From the NCBI GenBank assembly GCA_963703555.1, contig CAVPEV010000001.1:1-48840 (forward strand): a stretch of 48,840 bases of DNA, in the 5' to 3' direction. Source of the stretch: CAVPEV01 sp963703555. Its GTDB lineage: Bacteria > Actinomycetota > Actinomycetes > Actinomycetales > Cellulomonadaceae. The position numbers were made by a program, and so were the translations under genes. Position 1 is the first letter of the stretch. Each line of letters begins with the position of its first letter. Shown one piece after another: positions 16,524-25,181 of the stretch. The notes below the pieces were generated by a model that saw only the letters and a list, made by a program, of their open reading frames with translations, had not been told where the DNA came from and searched no databases.

Positions 16524-18266
16524 TCACCGGGATCTGGTGGCCGGCACGGCGACCGGGCCCGGCCCCCCGGTCGGTCCCGGCCCCCCGGCCGGTCCCGCCG
16601 GCTCCGGCGACGGCCACGGGGTCCATGCCCCCACCCGTGCCGAGGCGTCCGTCAGGACCTGCACGAGCCGGTAGTCGAGCATCCGCCGCGAGGCCGGGTC
16701 GAAGCGCAGCACGGTCAGCTCCGCCGTCGCGTGCAGCGGTCCCACCGTCAGCTGACCCACCGCCGCTCCGGCGGTGGTCGACGACACGTAGCGCACCCCG
16801 CCACCCACCGGGAGCGGCCCCACCCGCCGGTGCAGGTGGCCCGACAGCTGAACGGGGACGCACCCGCGGTCGAGACTGCTGGTACCGACCGACGGCGCAT
16901 GGACGAGCAGGATGTCCACGCCCCGGCGATCGTCGCAGGCCACCTTCGCCAACCGTGAGCCCTCGGACTGCGGGGTCTCGCCCCGCACGGTGGACGTCCC
17001 GGCGCCGGCCCTCGTCTGCCGAGGATCGGCGTCACCGAGGATCCGCAGGCCGCCGACGTCGACCACCGAGCCGTCGAGCACGGTGGCACCCGCCCGGGTG
17101 TACGCCGCGGAGGTGTCCGCCGAGTCGTGGTTGCCCGGCGAGACGACCAGATCCACTCCGTCGGGCACCGCCCGGGCGAATGCGGTGACGCAGCTGGCCT
17201 CGACGGAGGTGCCGTTCATCGTCGTGTCCCCGGCGTCGGCCACCACCTCGGCGCCGGACAGCTCCGCCACCGACCGGATGATCGGGGCCATGCCGACGTT
17301 GCAGTGCAGGTCGGAGACGAGCAGCACGGTGACCGGTAGGACGTCGTCGGCGGCGGGGGGCGTGGACGGCGAGCCGGGAGCAGCCGGCGACGGCGAGCCG
17401 GGGGCGGGCACGAGCGGCGCGGGCGGCGCGGGCGGCGCGAGCAGCGACGGCGAGGCGAGGGTGGGCGCGGACGACGGGGCCGGGCCGGCCGTCTGCCACG
17501 CGGCCCGCACCGCCGTGTCGGCCCGGGCGTAGAACGCCTCGTTGGCGCGGTAGGCCGCGACCAGCTGGCCGCCGTAGGTGTTGATCACACCGCCGAGCCG
17601 GCCGGTGACGCGGGCGCCCTCCAACACCGTGCCCGCGAACACTGCGGAGGCGGGCGGACTGGGCGCAGGTTCGACGGGCACCGAGGCCCGCAGCAACACC
17701 GGTGCAGCGAGCACGAGGACGGTCGAGGCCACGATGACCGACCTGTGCGCCTCGACCGAGCCGCCGAGCTCGCGCCGCCGCGGCGCACCGAGCAACGCCC
17801 GCCCGCCGAACCAGGCCGCCAGCAGCACGGCCAGCGCTACGGCCGATCGTCGGGTGGCGTCCTCAGCCAGAGCCCGCACGACCAGCGCCACCGTGGCGTC
17901 GACGCTGCCGAAGAACTGCAGGTAGCTCTCCACGTCGCCGGCCAGTGCCTGCACGGTGGTGGTCGCGTCGACCGTGGTCAGCGACCGTGGGATCTCGTGG
18001 ACCACCACGCGTACGCCGAGCAACGGAACCGGAGAGTCCATCTGCAGGGTGCCCAGCGGCCCCAGGTCGATCGTCACGGTGGCGTTCGTCGTCGTCTCGT
18101 ACGTCGCCTCGTGCGGGCCGAACCCCAGCTCCGCACGAGCGGTGGTGATCCCGAACACCATGGCGACGGCTACGGCGAGCCCGACGCCGGTCAGCGTGCG
18201 GAGCACCCGACGCCTCCGGCTCACCCCGGCCCGGGGTGGCTCGGCGGCACCGGGCGGCGTGGTCAT
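16524..18266 (-). CDS. Membrane-anchored metallophosphoesterase
   Basis: A 580-residue protein with a cytosolic Arg-rich start, a first membrane helix at ~25-45, an exported beta-rich segment, two more helices around residues 140-160 and 170-200, and a Pro/Ser/Ala-rich linker near 270-310. The C-terminal calcineurin-like domain has the metal motifs in order: LLVSDLHCN (DxH), VADAGDTT (GD), VSPGNHDS (GNHD) and LSGHLHRR (GHxH). The substrate is unknown. Topology puts the catalytic domain outside the membrane if the three-helix reading is right. ATG 18266 follows no strong ribosome site. A short Gly/Pro-repeat tail ends the protein. Confidence 0.85.
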   Translation of the reverse strand: MTTPPGAAEPPRAGVSRRRRVLRTLTGVGLAVAVAMVFGITTARAELGFGPHEATYETTTNATVTIDLGPLGTLQMDSPVPLLGVRVVVHEIPRSLTTVDATTTVQALAGDVESYLQFFGSVDATVALVVRALAEDATRRSAVALAVLLAAWFGGRALLGAPRRRELGGSVEAHRSVIVASTVLVLAAPVLLRASVPVEPAPSPPASAVFAGTVLEGARVTGRLGGVINTYGGQLVAAYRANEAFYARADTAVRAAWQTAGPAPSSAPTLASPSLLAPPAPPAPLVPAPGSPSPAAPGSPSTPPAADDVLPVTVLLVSDLHCNVGMAPIIRSVAELSGAEVVADAGDTTMNGTSVEASCVTAFARAVPDGVDLVVSPGNHDSADTSAAYTRAGATVLDGSVVDVGGLRILGDADPRQTRAGAGTSTVRGETPQSEGSRLAKVACDDRRGVDILLVHAPSVGTSSLDRGCVPVQLSGHLHRRVGPLPVGGGVRYVSSTTAGAAVGQLTVGPLHATAELTVLRFDPASRRMLDYRLVQVLTDASARVGAWTPWPSPEPAGPAGGPGPTGGPGPVAVPATRSR

Positions 18267-18332
18267 GGCACGACCTTAGGTCGGCCCACCGGCGCGCTGC
18301 GTGCTCGGCCCGGTCGGCCGGGCCACCCGTGG

Positions 18333-19997
18333 CTACTGGTACGTCACGAGCTCGGGGACCGGCTGCACCTGGTAGGTCCGGGCCGGATCGAGCACCGGCA
18401 GGTCCTCGTCGAGGAAGTTCTTCCAACCCCAGTGGACGCCGGGCGGCGCGTCCTGGCGGATGCGCGCCCAGGTGCCGGCCTTCGCCGCCTGGCTGCCCTG
18501 GCCGTCCACGTGGACGAGCACGGCGAGCTCGTCCAGCGACACGTCCAGCCCCGCCCGGTCCACGATCATCCGCGGGGAGAACTCGTGCAGCACCACCATC
18601 TTCTGCGGCAGCGCGCGGTCGCGCACGAACCCCGCCAGCCAGGCCTCGACCGCGTTGACCTCCTCGACCCCGACCGACCCGATCTGGTGCAGGTGCACCT
18701 GGTCCGGCCCGAGCCGCCACTCCGGGTCGAGGGCGAGCCCCACCCAGGGCAGGGCCAGCAGGTCGGCGTAGCGCTGGGCCTGGCTGAGGAAGTCCGAGCG
18801 CCCGGGCTGCAGGTCGAGCACCACGGCCATCCCGGCGGCCCCGCCCGCCTCCACCAGGGGCCGCAGCTCGGCGACGTCCCTGGCCCGGGAGTAGCTCCCG
18901 TCCGGCCCCGGGACCGCCGACGCGATCGTCGCGATGATCTCCAGGGTCGGCACCACGGTTGCGGTCGTCAGCGCCTGGTACTGCGCGGCGGTGGCCCGCG
19001 CCCGGGCGATCGTGGCCGGCACGTCCTGCTCGCCGAGGACGCCCAGCGCACCGCCGTCGCCCGGTGTGCCGTACAACCCCACGTAGCGCACCCCGGGTGC
19101 GCACGCCGCACCGCCGAACACCCGCTGACCGCCACCGGGCAGCTCGACCCCGGTCACCGCCGTCCGGACCCGGGCCTCGAGCACATTGGCCGGCCCGAAC
19201 GCGTCGCCGAGCGCCAGCACGTGGGTCGCCCGCGACTGCGCCACGGCGCGGACGACTGCCGGGCACGCCCTGGGGTCGCCGTCCGGGACGGTCAGCACGG
19301 TGGCGCCGGCTGCCCGGGCCGTTGCCACGGAAGCCTCGTCCTCGGCGACCCCGGTGCTCAGCACCAGGAGGCCGGGCACCGGGCGGCCGGGTCGCGTGGC
19401 CAGCAGGGTGCCCGACCACGGCGGCACCCGGCCGAGCAGGTCCCGGGCGACCGGCGCCGGCGCCCCGACCCCGCCTGCTCCGGGCCCCGTCGCCTGCGCC
19501 AGCGCGTCGGCATCAGCCCCGACCGGCACACGCACCGCCGGCAGGCCGGCCAGCGGCGCCGCGTCGCCGACCACGACCTGACCGCGCGCCCCCAGCCGGC
19601 CGGCTTCGGCGCGGACGGGACGGTCGGGCTCGGCTGTGACGAGCAGCACGGGCGCTCCCAGCGCCACGGCCACGCCACCCGCGGTGCCTGCCGCCCCGGC
19701 CTGGTCGGCCCGGGCGAGGACTACGACGGGCGCGTGGGCGAACAGGCTCCGGCTGACGGCGAGCGCCCGGTCCGCCGCCGAGCCACCGACCAGGGTCGGC
19801 GTCGAGTCCGGCACGCGCAGCACCGTGGCCGCCGTCACGGGCCGGCTCGCCGGCACGGGGTCGGCGGCCGGCACGGGGTCGGCCGACGGCGGCCCGGCCG
19901 CGCTGCCGGAGATCGCCGGCGTCGCGGCCAGGGCGCCGACCACCAGCAGCAGACCCAACACGCCCGGGGCCCGGCGACGATCATGCGGGTGCGGCAC
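18333..19997 (-). CDS. Secreted protein with CWB2-like N-terminal half and unknown C-terminal domain
   Basis: A ~554-residue exported protein. It begins with a signal peptide (RRRAPGVLGLLLVVGALAAT). Residues ~50-300 resemble tandem cell-wall-binding repeat 2 units: VGGSAADRALAVSRSLF, VVVLARADQ, GAPVLLVTAE and GARGQVVVGDAAPL match the usual order of that fold. The C-terminal ~230 residues (from about TLEIIATIASAV) have alternating beta-strands and helices with acidic loops (MAVVLDLQPG, GLALDPEW, KMVVLHEFSPRMI) that suggest a TIM-barrel-like enzyme, but I cannot name a family. GTG 19997 is chosen for its GGGAGG site and the signal peptide. It may act on or attach to the cell wall. Confidence 0.65.
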   Translation of the reverse strand: MPHPHDRRRAPGVLGLLLVVGALAATPAISGSAAGPPSADPVPAADPVPASRPVTAATVLRVPDSTPTLVGGSAADRALAVSRSLFAHAPVVVLARADQAGAAGTAGGVAVALGAPVLLVTAEPDRPVRAEAGRLGARGQVVVGDAAPLAGLPAVRVPVGADADALAQATGPGAGGVGAPAPVARDLLGRVPPWSGTLLATRPGRPVPGLLVLSTGVAEDEASVATARAAGATVLTVPDGDPRACPAVVRAVAQSRATHVLALGDAFGPANVLEARVRTAVTGVELPGGGQRVFGGAACAPGVRYVGLYGTPGDGGALGVLGEQDVPATIARARATAAQYQALTTATVVPTLEIIATIASAVPGPDGSYSRARDVAELRPLVEAGGAAGMAVVLDLQPGRSDFLSQAQRYADLLALPWVGLALDPEWRLGPDQVHLHQIGSVGVEEVNAVEAWLAGFVRDRALPQKMVVLHEFSPRMIVDRAGLDVSLDELAVLVHVDGQGSQAAKAGTWARIRQDAPPGVHWGWKNFLDEDLPVLDPARTYQVQPVPELVTYQ

Positions 19998-20131
19998 TCC
20001 GGCCTCCCAGGGCGCACGGGTCCAGGACCCGGTCACTCTAGGCGGGCACCCTCGGGCACAGCACGTCCGCCGAGCCGCGGACGGCGGGTCGTCCCGGTGC
20101 CCCGCCTCCGTCACACCGGTCCTTGCGCCGC

Positions 20132-21103
20132 TCAGCCCGCGGTGCGCACCCGCACGACGTTGCGCCAGGGGTCCGCGAAGACGAGGGTCGCCCCGTCGTC
20201 GCGCACCGCCAGGTCGTGGTGGACCACCCGGTCGCGCAACGCCCCCAGGTCGTCGGCCCCGGGCACGAGCACCGTGACCTCGCCGAGGCCCAGCGACGCG
20301 GCCCGGGCCCCCGCTCCCGCGCTGTTCCACGTGTTGACTGCGATGTGGTGGTGGTACCCGCCGGCGGACACGAACAGTGCGCCCTGCCACGTGCCGGTGA
20401 CCTCGAAGCCCAGGGTGTCGACGTAGAAGGACCGAGCGGCCGCCAGGTCGCCGACCTGCAGGTGGACGTGACCGATGCCGGCGTTCCCGACGGGACCCTG
20501 CAACGCCTCCGCGGTGACGTGCTCCCGGAGGAACGCATTGGGGTCCAGGGCCAGCGTGTCCATCCGCACGTGGCCCTGGGCGTCCCAGGACCAGTCCTCC
20601 CGGGCCCGGTCCCAGTACAGCTCGACGCCGTTGCCCTCCGGGTCCGTGAGGTAGAAGGCCTGCGACACGAGGTGGTCGGCACTGCCGGAGTACAGCTGCG
20701 CGGCCCGGGTGGCGACCGAGGCGAGCGCCACCGCGAGCGACGCGCGGTCTGCGAACACGATTGCCGTGTGGAACAGTCCTGCCTGGCCGCGCCGGGGCCG
20801 CGGCAGGTCGGGTGCGTACCGCAGCACCATCGACGGGACGCCGGCCCGACCGAGGACGACGACGTCCGGGCGGCCCACGCCCGGGATGCGTGCGTCGGCC
20901 TGCTCGATGACCTGCAACCCGATGGCGTCCCGGTAGAAGGCGAGCTCGGCGTCCAGGTTGCCGACGAGCAGGGTCACGGGGCCCATCGCCGTGCCGGCGG
21001 CCAGCTGGTCCCCGTGGGACGAGCCGGCGGGACGGTCGAGCCCGTCACGACGGATGAAGGTCGTCGGAGGGACGGCGCTGCCGGACTGCGTGGTCTGGGT
21101 CAT
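20132..21103 (-). CDS. VOC-family (catechol 2,3-dioxygenase-like) protein
   Basis: A 323-residue protein with two vicinal-oxygen-chelate repeats. The first half has GPVTLLVGNLDAELAFYRDA and GLFHTAIVFADR. The second has GHVHLQVGDLAAARSFYVDT, the DPEGNGVELYWDR block and YHHHIAVNTWNSAG. The His and Glu ligands expected for an Fe(II) or Mn(II) site are visible in HTAI, HVHL and VELY. Similar proteins (CatE/MhqO type) cleave catechols or hydroquinones. ATG 21103 is preceded by GAGGAG 6 nt upstream. A perfect palindrome at 21139-21154 overlaps the promoter and suggests MarR-type repression that responds to the substrate; no MarR gene is in the window. Confidence 0.85.
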   Translation of the reverse strand: MTQTTQSGSAVPPTTFIRRDGLDRPAGSSHGDQLAAGTAMGPVTLLVGNLDAELAFYRDAIGLQVIEQADARIPGVGRPDVVVLGRAGVPSMVLRYAPDLPRPRRGQAGLFHTAIVFADRASLAVALASVATRAAQLYSGSADHLVSQAFYLTDPEGNGVELYWDRAREDWSWDAQGHVRMDTLALDPNAFLREHVTAEALQGPVGNAGIGHVHLQVGDLAAARSFYVDTLGFEVTGTWQGALFVSAGGYHHHIAVNTWNSAGAGARAASLGLGEVTVLVPGADDLGALRDRVVHHDLAVRDDGATLVFADPWRNVVRVRTAG

Positions 21104-21133
21104 GGTGGGCTCCTCGGTCTGCACGGAGTCCGC

Positions 21134-21154
21134 ACTATAGTTGACGCTTCAACT
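21134..21154 (-). promoter_or_regulatory. Dioxygenase promoter with MarR-type operator
   Basis: AGTTGA (21139-21144) and TCAACT (21149-21154) are perfect reverse complements around CGCT, a 16-bp palindrome of the size bound by MarR-family dimers. On the minus strand a -10-like TATAGT (21139-21134) abuts it, so binding would occlude RNA polymerase. The AT-rich motif is conspicuous in this GC-rich region. Confidence 0.6.
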
Positions 21155-21189
21155 GTTGGCTAGGCCTGCGGTCCGGCGGCGCAGCGCCG

Positions 21190-21825
21190 TCAGTCACCGC
21201 CGCTGCGGTTGCGCCCGAAGCCCTCGAGGAACCGCGGTCCGCGCGCGGCCAGCTCGGCATCGAAGTCCGCCGACCACGTCCCGAACGGCCGGACCGAGAG
21301 CGCGTCGTTGGCGAACCGGGCGTCGTCGGTGACCTCCGTGACGCAGAACGACGGGATGACCAGGTCGACGACCGGTCCCCCGCGCTCCACCTCGGCGATG
21401 ACCAGCGGACGGTTCGCCGCGGCGAACACGTCGATGATCCAGCCGTCCTCGCCCAGCCACACGGCGTACCGCTGCTTGACGACCCGGCGGCCCCCGCGTC
21501 GCACCAGCTGCAGCCCGACCCCGACGTCGATCTCCCGCTCCGCCTCGTAGCGCGTGCCACCCACCATCGGGCTCTTCACCGTCACGGCGCAGAAGTCGAA
21601 GGAGTCGGCATGCTCGTCGAGCAGGGCCAGCTCGTCACCGGGCTCGCGGACCGTCGACAGGTCCACCTGCGTCGTCCCCGCCTGCGCCCGGACCCGGAGC
21701 GCATAGCCCTCGTCCGCCAGGAAGTAGCTCTGCACGATGAGCGCCGGAGCATCCAGCACCGGCCAGGGCAGTTCCCGCACGAAGAACCGTCGCTCGAACT
21801 CGAAGTCCCCGCCCGGCTCGCTCAT
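21190..21825 (-). CDS. CYTH-domain (triphosphate tunnel metalloenzyme) protein
   Basis: A 211-residue protein. It begins with FEFERRFFV, a form of the ExExK-type CYTH signature (second acidic residue then Arg-Arg in place of Lys), and continues with alternating charged strands (ALRVRAQAG, AVTVKSPMVGGTRYEAERE, VVKQRYAVWL, WIIDVFAAANRPLVIAEVE). CYTH proteins hydrolyse inorganic triphosphate or thiamine triphosphate, or act as class IV adenylate cyclases; the exact activity cannot be read here. ATG 21825 has GGGAG 5 nt upstream. It sits between the dioxygenase and the alcohol dehydrogenase on the same strand, each with its own gap. Confidence 0.8.
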   Translation of the reverse strand: MSEPGGDFEFERRFFVRELPWPVLDAPALIVQSYFLADEGYALRVRAQAGTTQVDLSTVREPGDELALLDEHADSFDFCAVTVKSPMVGGTRYEAEREIDVGVGLQLVRRGGRRVVKQRYAVWLGEDGWIIDVFAAANRPLVIAEVERGGPVVDLVIPSFCVTEVTDDARFANDALSVRPFGTWSADFDAELAARGPRFLEGFGRNRSGGD

Positions 21826-21933
21826 CGCCGCTCCCGTCGTGGCCCTGGACATCGATCCGACCGCGACGCTACGCGCGGCGCACGGCCGTGCCGGCGCCGC
21901 CACGCAGGACGCACGCCGGCACCGCCGGACCGA

Positions 21934-22962
21934 TCACGGGATGAGCACGGCCCGCCCGGTCAGCCTGCCCTCGCGCAGCCGCTGGTAGACGTCGACGGCC
22001 TGGTCCAGCGGGAACTTCTCCACGTGCAAGCCGATCTGACCGGACTCGGCCAGCGCCAGCACCTCGAGCAGCTCGGGCCGGCTGCCCCAGTACGGGATCG
22101 TCACCGAGCACTCGAACGGGACGGCGCCGAACTGCACCGGCAGCGTGCCGCCGGCCAGCCCGACGATCGTCAGGTGGCTGCGGCTCGCCACGACCTTCGC
22201 TGCCAGGTCGATCGTGGGCTGCGCACCCACGAAGTCGACGACGAACTCGGCGCCGTACCCACCCGTGATCTCGCGCACACGGTCCGCCGCGGCCGCGTCG
22301 GAGATGACGGTCTCGTCCGCGCCGACCTGACGCGCCAGCTCGAGCTTCTCCTCCGACACGTCCAGCGCCACGACCTTCGCCGGGCTGAGCGCCTTGAGGA
22401 TCTGGATGCCCATGTGGCCCAGGCCGCCCGCCCCGATCACCACGGCCGTGGTGCCCGGGGCGAGCAGCGGCAGCGAGCGCTTGATCGCGTGGTACGGGGT
22501 CAGCGCCGCGTCGGTGAGCGGCGCCGCGGTGGTCGGGTCCAGGGTGCCCAGTGGCACGAGCCACCGCTCGTGCGGCACCAGCAGGTACTCGGCCATGGCG
22601 CCGTCCCAGCCCAGGCCCGGGGACGCCTTGCCGATCTCCGCCGCGTGCAGGCAGTAGTTCTCTTCACCAGCCACGCAGCGTGAGCAGTGCCCGCAGCCCC
22701 ACGGGCCGTAGACCGCGACCGCGTCGCCCTCGTGGACGGTCTCCACCCCCGCGCCGACGCCCGCGACCACGCCCGCACCCTCGTGACCGAGGGTGAACGG
22801 GACCGGGTAGGCGACCTGTGGCCAGTCCATCACGTGCAGGTCCGAGTGGCACACACCGGCGCTCGTCACCGTGAGGAGCACCTCGCCCGGACCCGGCTCG
22901 GGCACCGGGATGTCGCGCACCTGCGGCGGCGTCTGCGCCGCGACCATCTGGACAGCCTTCAT
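21934..22962 (-). CDS. Zinc-dependent NAD(P)-linked alcohol dehydrogenase
   Basis: A 342-residue medium-chain dehydrogenase. Catalytic zinc ligands are in GVCHSDLHV (Cys) and TLGHEGAGVV (His-Glu). The structural zinc site is CGHCSRCVAGEENYC (four Cys). The Rossmann motif is VIGAGGLGHMG, and the downstream acidic residue in VVALDVSEEK suggests NAD preference. It resembles AdhP/ADH-A type enzymes that oxidise primary or secondary alcohols. ATG 22962 is used because GGAG lies about 8 nt upstream; an in-frame GTG nine bases earlier is less likely. Confidence 0.93.
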   Translation of the reverse strand: MKAVQMVAAQTPPQVRDIPVPEPGPGEVLLTVTSAGVCHSDLHVMDWPQVAYPVPFTLGHEGAGVVAGVGAGVETVHEGDAVAVYGPWGCGHCSRCVAGEENYCLHAAEIGKASPGLGWDGAMAEYLLVPHERWLVPLGTLDPTTAAPLTDAALTPYHAIKRSLPLLAPGTTAVVIGAGGLGHMGIQILKALSPAKVVALDVSEEKLELARQVGADETVISDAAAADRVREITGGYGAEFVVDFVGAQPTIDLAAKVVASRSHLTIVGLAGGTLPVQFGAVPFECSVTIPYWGSRPELLEVLALAESGQIGLHVEKFPLDQAVDVYQRLREGRLTGRAVLIP

Positions 22963-23236
22963 GGAAAGCACTCCCTACGTCGTCGGTCAGGCGCCGACCA
23001 CGGGCCGCTCGGCGACGGTGCTCGGGCCTGGTGATGCTCCTGATCCTGGCGTCTGCCCCACCGCCGGGCAAGGGATCGCGGGGCGCGGGCCTGCACCCGG
23101 ACGCCTGCCCGGCCTGCGTCGGCGCGGCCGACGTAGCATGGCGGTTCGGCCGATCGACCGGACACTTGACCCAGCTCGGCGCGTCCCGGCGCTGCCGGTC
23201 GACCGAGGCCCGGAACGTCACGAGGACGGAGCAGTC

Positions 23237-23320
23237 ATGGACACGGTCCGGAGCGGCCAGCCGGCGGACGAGCCCGATGCCGGGACGCCGGTGGGCAACC
23301 CAGACCGCGTGCGGGTCTGA
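23237..23320 (+). CDS. Possible 27-codon ORF in the adh/GH15 gap
   Basis: The 386-bp divergent gap 22963-23348 contains little. The only candidate is a short frame starting ATG 23237 with GGAG 6 nt upstream, coding a hydrophilic Asp/Gly/Pro-rich peptide (MDTVRSGQPADEPDAG) and ending 28 bp before the GH15 gene. It could be a leader peptide or chance. A TAGCAT at 23134-23139 may be a -10 element. Confidence 0.25.
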   Translation: MDTVRSGQPADEPDAGTPVGNPDRVRV

Positions 23321-23348
23321 CCGCCGGCCAGGCACCGCGAGCCGTGAC

Positions 23349-25175
23349 GTGACGCAGCGCATCGAGGACTACGGCCTCATCGGCGACCTCCAGACGGCCG
23401 CGCTGGTGGGGCGGGACGGTTCCGTCGACTGGCTCTGCCTGCCCCGGTTCGACTCCCCCTCCTGCTTCGCAGCTCTGCTGGGCACCCCGGACGCAGGCTG
23501 CTGGCGGATCGCCCCGGTCGGGGCCGACATGTGCACGCGCCGGCGCTACCGGGGCGACACGCTCATCCTCGAGACGGACTGGGTCACCCCGGACGGCAGC
23601 ATCCGGGTGGTCGATGCCATGCCGCCGCGGGGACGGACCCCGGACGTCGTGCGGATCGTGGTTGGCCTGTCCGGGACCGTCCGGGTGCGCTCGGAGCTGC
23701 GGGTGCGCTTCGACTACGGCAGCCGGGTCCCCTGGGTGCGCCGAACCGAGCACGGCTGGTCCGCCGTCGCCGGGCCGGACGCGGTCTGGCTGGACACGCC
23801 CGTCCCGCTGGTCGGCCAGGGGCTGTCCACCGTCGCAGAGGTCACGGTGCGCGCCGGCGACGAGGTGCCGTTCGTGCTCAGCTACGGCCCGTCCTACGAG
23901 CCCCGACCTCGGCACGTCGATCCGCGGCAGGCCGTGCAGCAGACCGAGGACTTCTGGACGGACTGGATCGCCTCATGCCGCTACGACGGCGTCCGGGCGG
24001 ACGCCGTCCGTCGGTCGCTGCTCACGCTCAAGGCGCTCACCTACGCCCCCAGCGGGGGTGTCCTCGCCGCCGCGACGACCTCGCTGCCCGAGCAGCTCGG
24101 CGGACCGCGCAACTGGGACTACCGGTTCTGCTGGCTACGGGACGCGAGCCTCACGCTGCAGGCGCTGCTCGAGACGGGCTTCGTGACCGAGGCCAAGGCC
24201 TGGCGGGAGTGGCTGCTGCGCGCCGTCGCCGGCGACCCGTCGCGGCTGCAGATCATGTACGGCATCGACGGCTCCCGGCGACTGCCCGAGCAGACCCTCG
24301 ACTGGTTGCCCGGCTACCAGGCCTCCGGTCCCGTGCGGGTGGGCAACGCGGCCGCCGGCCAGCTCCAGCTGGACGTGTGGGGCGAGGTGCTCGACGTCCT
24401 GCACCTGGGCCGTGCGCACGGCCTTGCCGCTGAGCAGAGCACCTGGGACCTGCAGCGCATGCTCATGGACCACCTCGAGGGGCACTGGTCGGAGCCGGAC
24501 AACGGGCTGTGGGAGGTGCGCGGCCCCCGCCGGCAGTTCGTCCACTCCAAGGTGATGGCCTGGGCCGGGGTTGATCGGATGGTCTGCGCGGTCGAGGATT
24601 TCGGCGTGGAGGGTCCGGTGGACCGCTGGCGGGCGCTGCGCGCGACGATCCACGAGGAGGTCTGCGACCGCGGCTACGACCCGGAGCGCGGCACCTTCAC
24701 CCAGTTCTACGGCTCCCACGGGCTGGACGCCGCGCTCCTGCTCATCCCCAGCGTCGGCTTCCTGCCCGCCTCCGACCCGCGCGTGGTCGGCACCGTCGAC
24801 GCCGTCCAGCGGGAACTGGCCTCCGACGGTCTGGTGCTGCGCTACCTGCCCGATGCGGACGGTGGCGTGGACGGTCTGCCCGGCACCGAGGGTGCCTTCC
24901 TGGCCTGCTCGTTCTGGCTGGTCAGCGCCCTGGCACAGGTGGGCCGGCACGACGAGGCCGCACAGCTGTTCGATCGCCTGGTCGGGCTGCGCAACGACCT
25001 GGGGCTGCTGAGCGAGGAGTACGACGTGGTGACCGCCCAGCAGCTCGGCAACACCCCGCAGGCGTTCAGCCACCTCGGCCTGGTCAACGCCGCGATCGCA
25101 CTCAGTGCGCCCGGCGGGACGCACCCCGCGCGAGCACGGGCCTCCCGGCGTCGCCGCGGGCCGTACCTCAGGTAG
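23349..25175 (+). CDS. Glycoside hydrolase family 15 protein (glucoamylase/trehalase type)
   Basis: A ~608-residue cytoplasmic enzyme with the bacterial GH15 architecture: an N-terminal beta-sandwich opening with IEDYGLIGDLQTAALVGRDG and a C-terminal (alpha/alpha)6 barrel. Typical blocks are SLPEQLGGPRNWDYRFCWLR, HWSEPDNGLWEVRG, FVHSKVMAWAGVDR and GLLSEEYDVVT; the Glu of EPDNGLWEVRG and of LLSEEYD are in the positions of catalytic acid and base. Actinobacterial members are often trehalases or glucoamylases; the sequence does not decide. The start is uncertain: GTG 23349 fits family N-termini but has only a weak ribosome site. It converges with the LLM gene 6 bp downstream. Confidence 0.88.
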   Translation: MTQRIEDYGLIGDLQTAALVGRDGSVDWLCLPRFDSPSCFAALLGTPDAGCWRIAPVGADMCTRRRYRGDTLILETDWVTPDGSIRVVDAMPPRGRTPDVVRIVVGLSGTVRVRSELRVRFDYGSRVPWVRRTEHGWSAVAGPDAVWLDTPVPLVGQGLSTVAEVTVRAGDEVPFVLSYGPSYEPRPRHVDPRQAVQQTEDFWTDWIASCRYDGVRADAVRRSLLTLKALTYAPSGGVLAAATTSLPEQLGGPRNWDYRFCWLRDASLTLQALLETGFVTEAKAWREWLLRAVAGDPSRLQIMYGIDGSRRLPEQTLDWLPGYQASGPVRVGNAAAGQLQLDVWGEVLDVLHLGRAHGLAAEQSTWDLQRMLMDHLEGHWSEPDNGLWEVRGPRRQFVHSKVMAWAGVDRMVCAVEDFGVEGPVDRWRALRATIHEEVCDRGYDPERGTFTQFYGSHGLDAALLLIPSVGFLPASDPRVVGTVDAVQRELASDGLVLRYLPDADGGVDGLPGTEGAFLACSFWLVSALAQVGRHDEAAQLFDRLVGLRNDLGLLSEEYDVVTAQQLGNTPQAFSHLGLVNAAIALSAPGGTHPARARASRRRRGPYLR

Positions 25176-25181
25176 CCCTCG

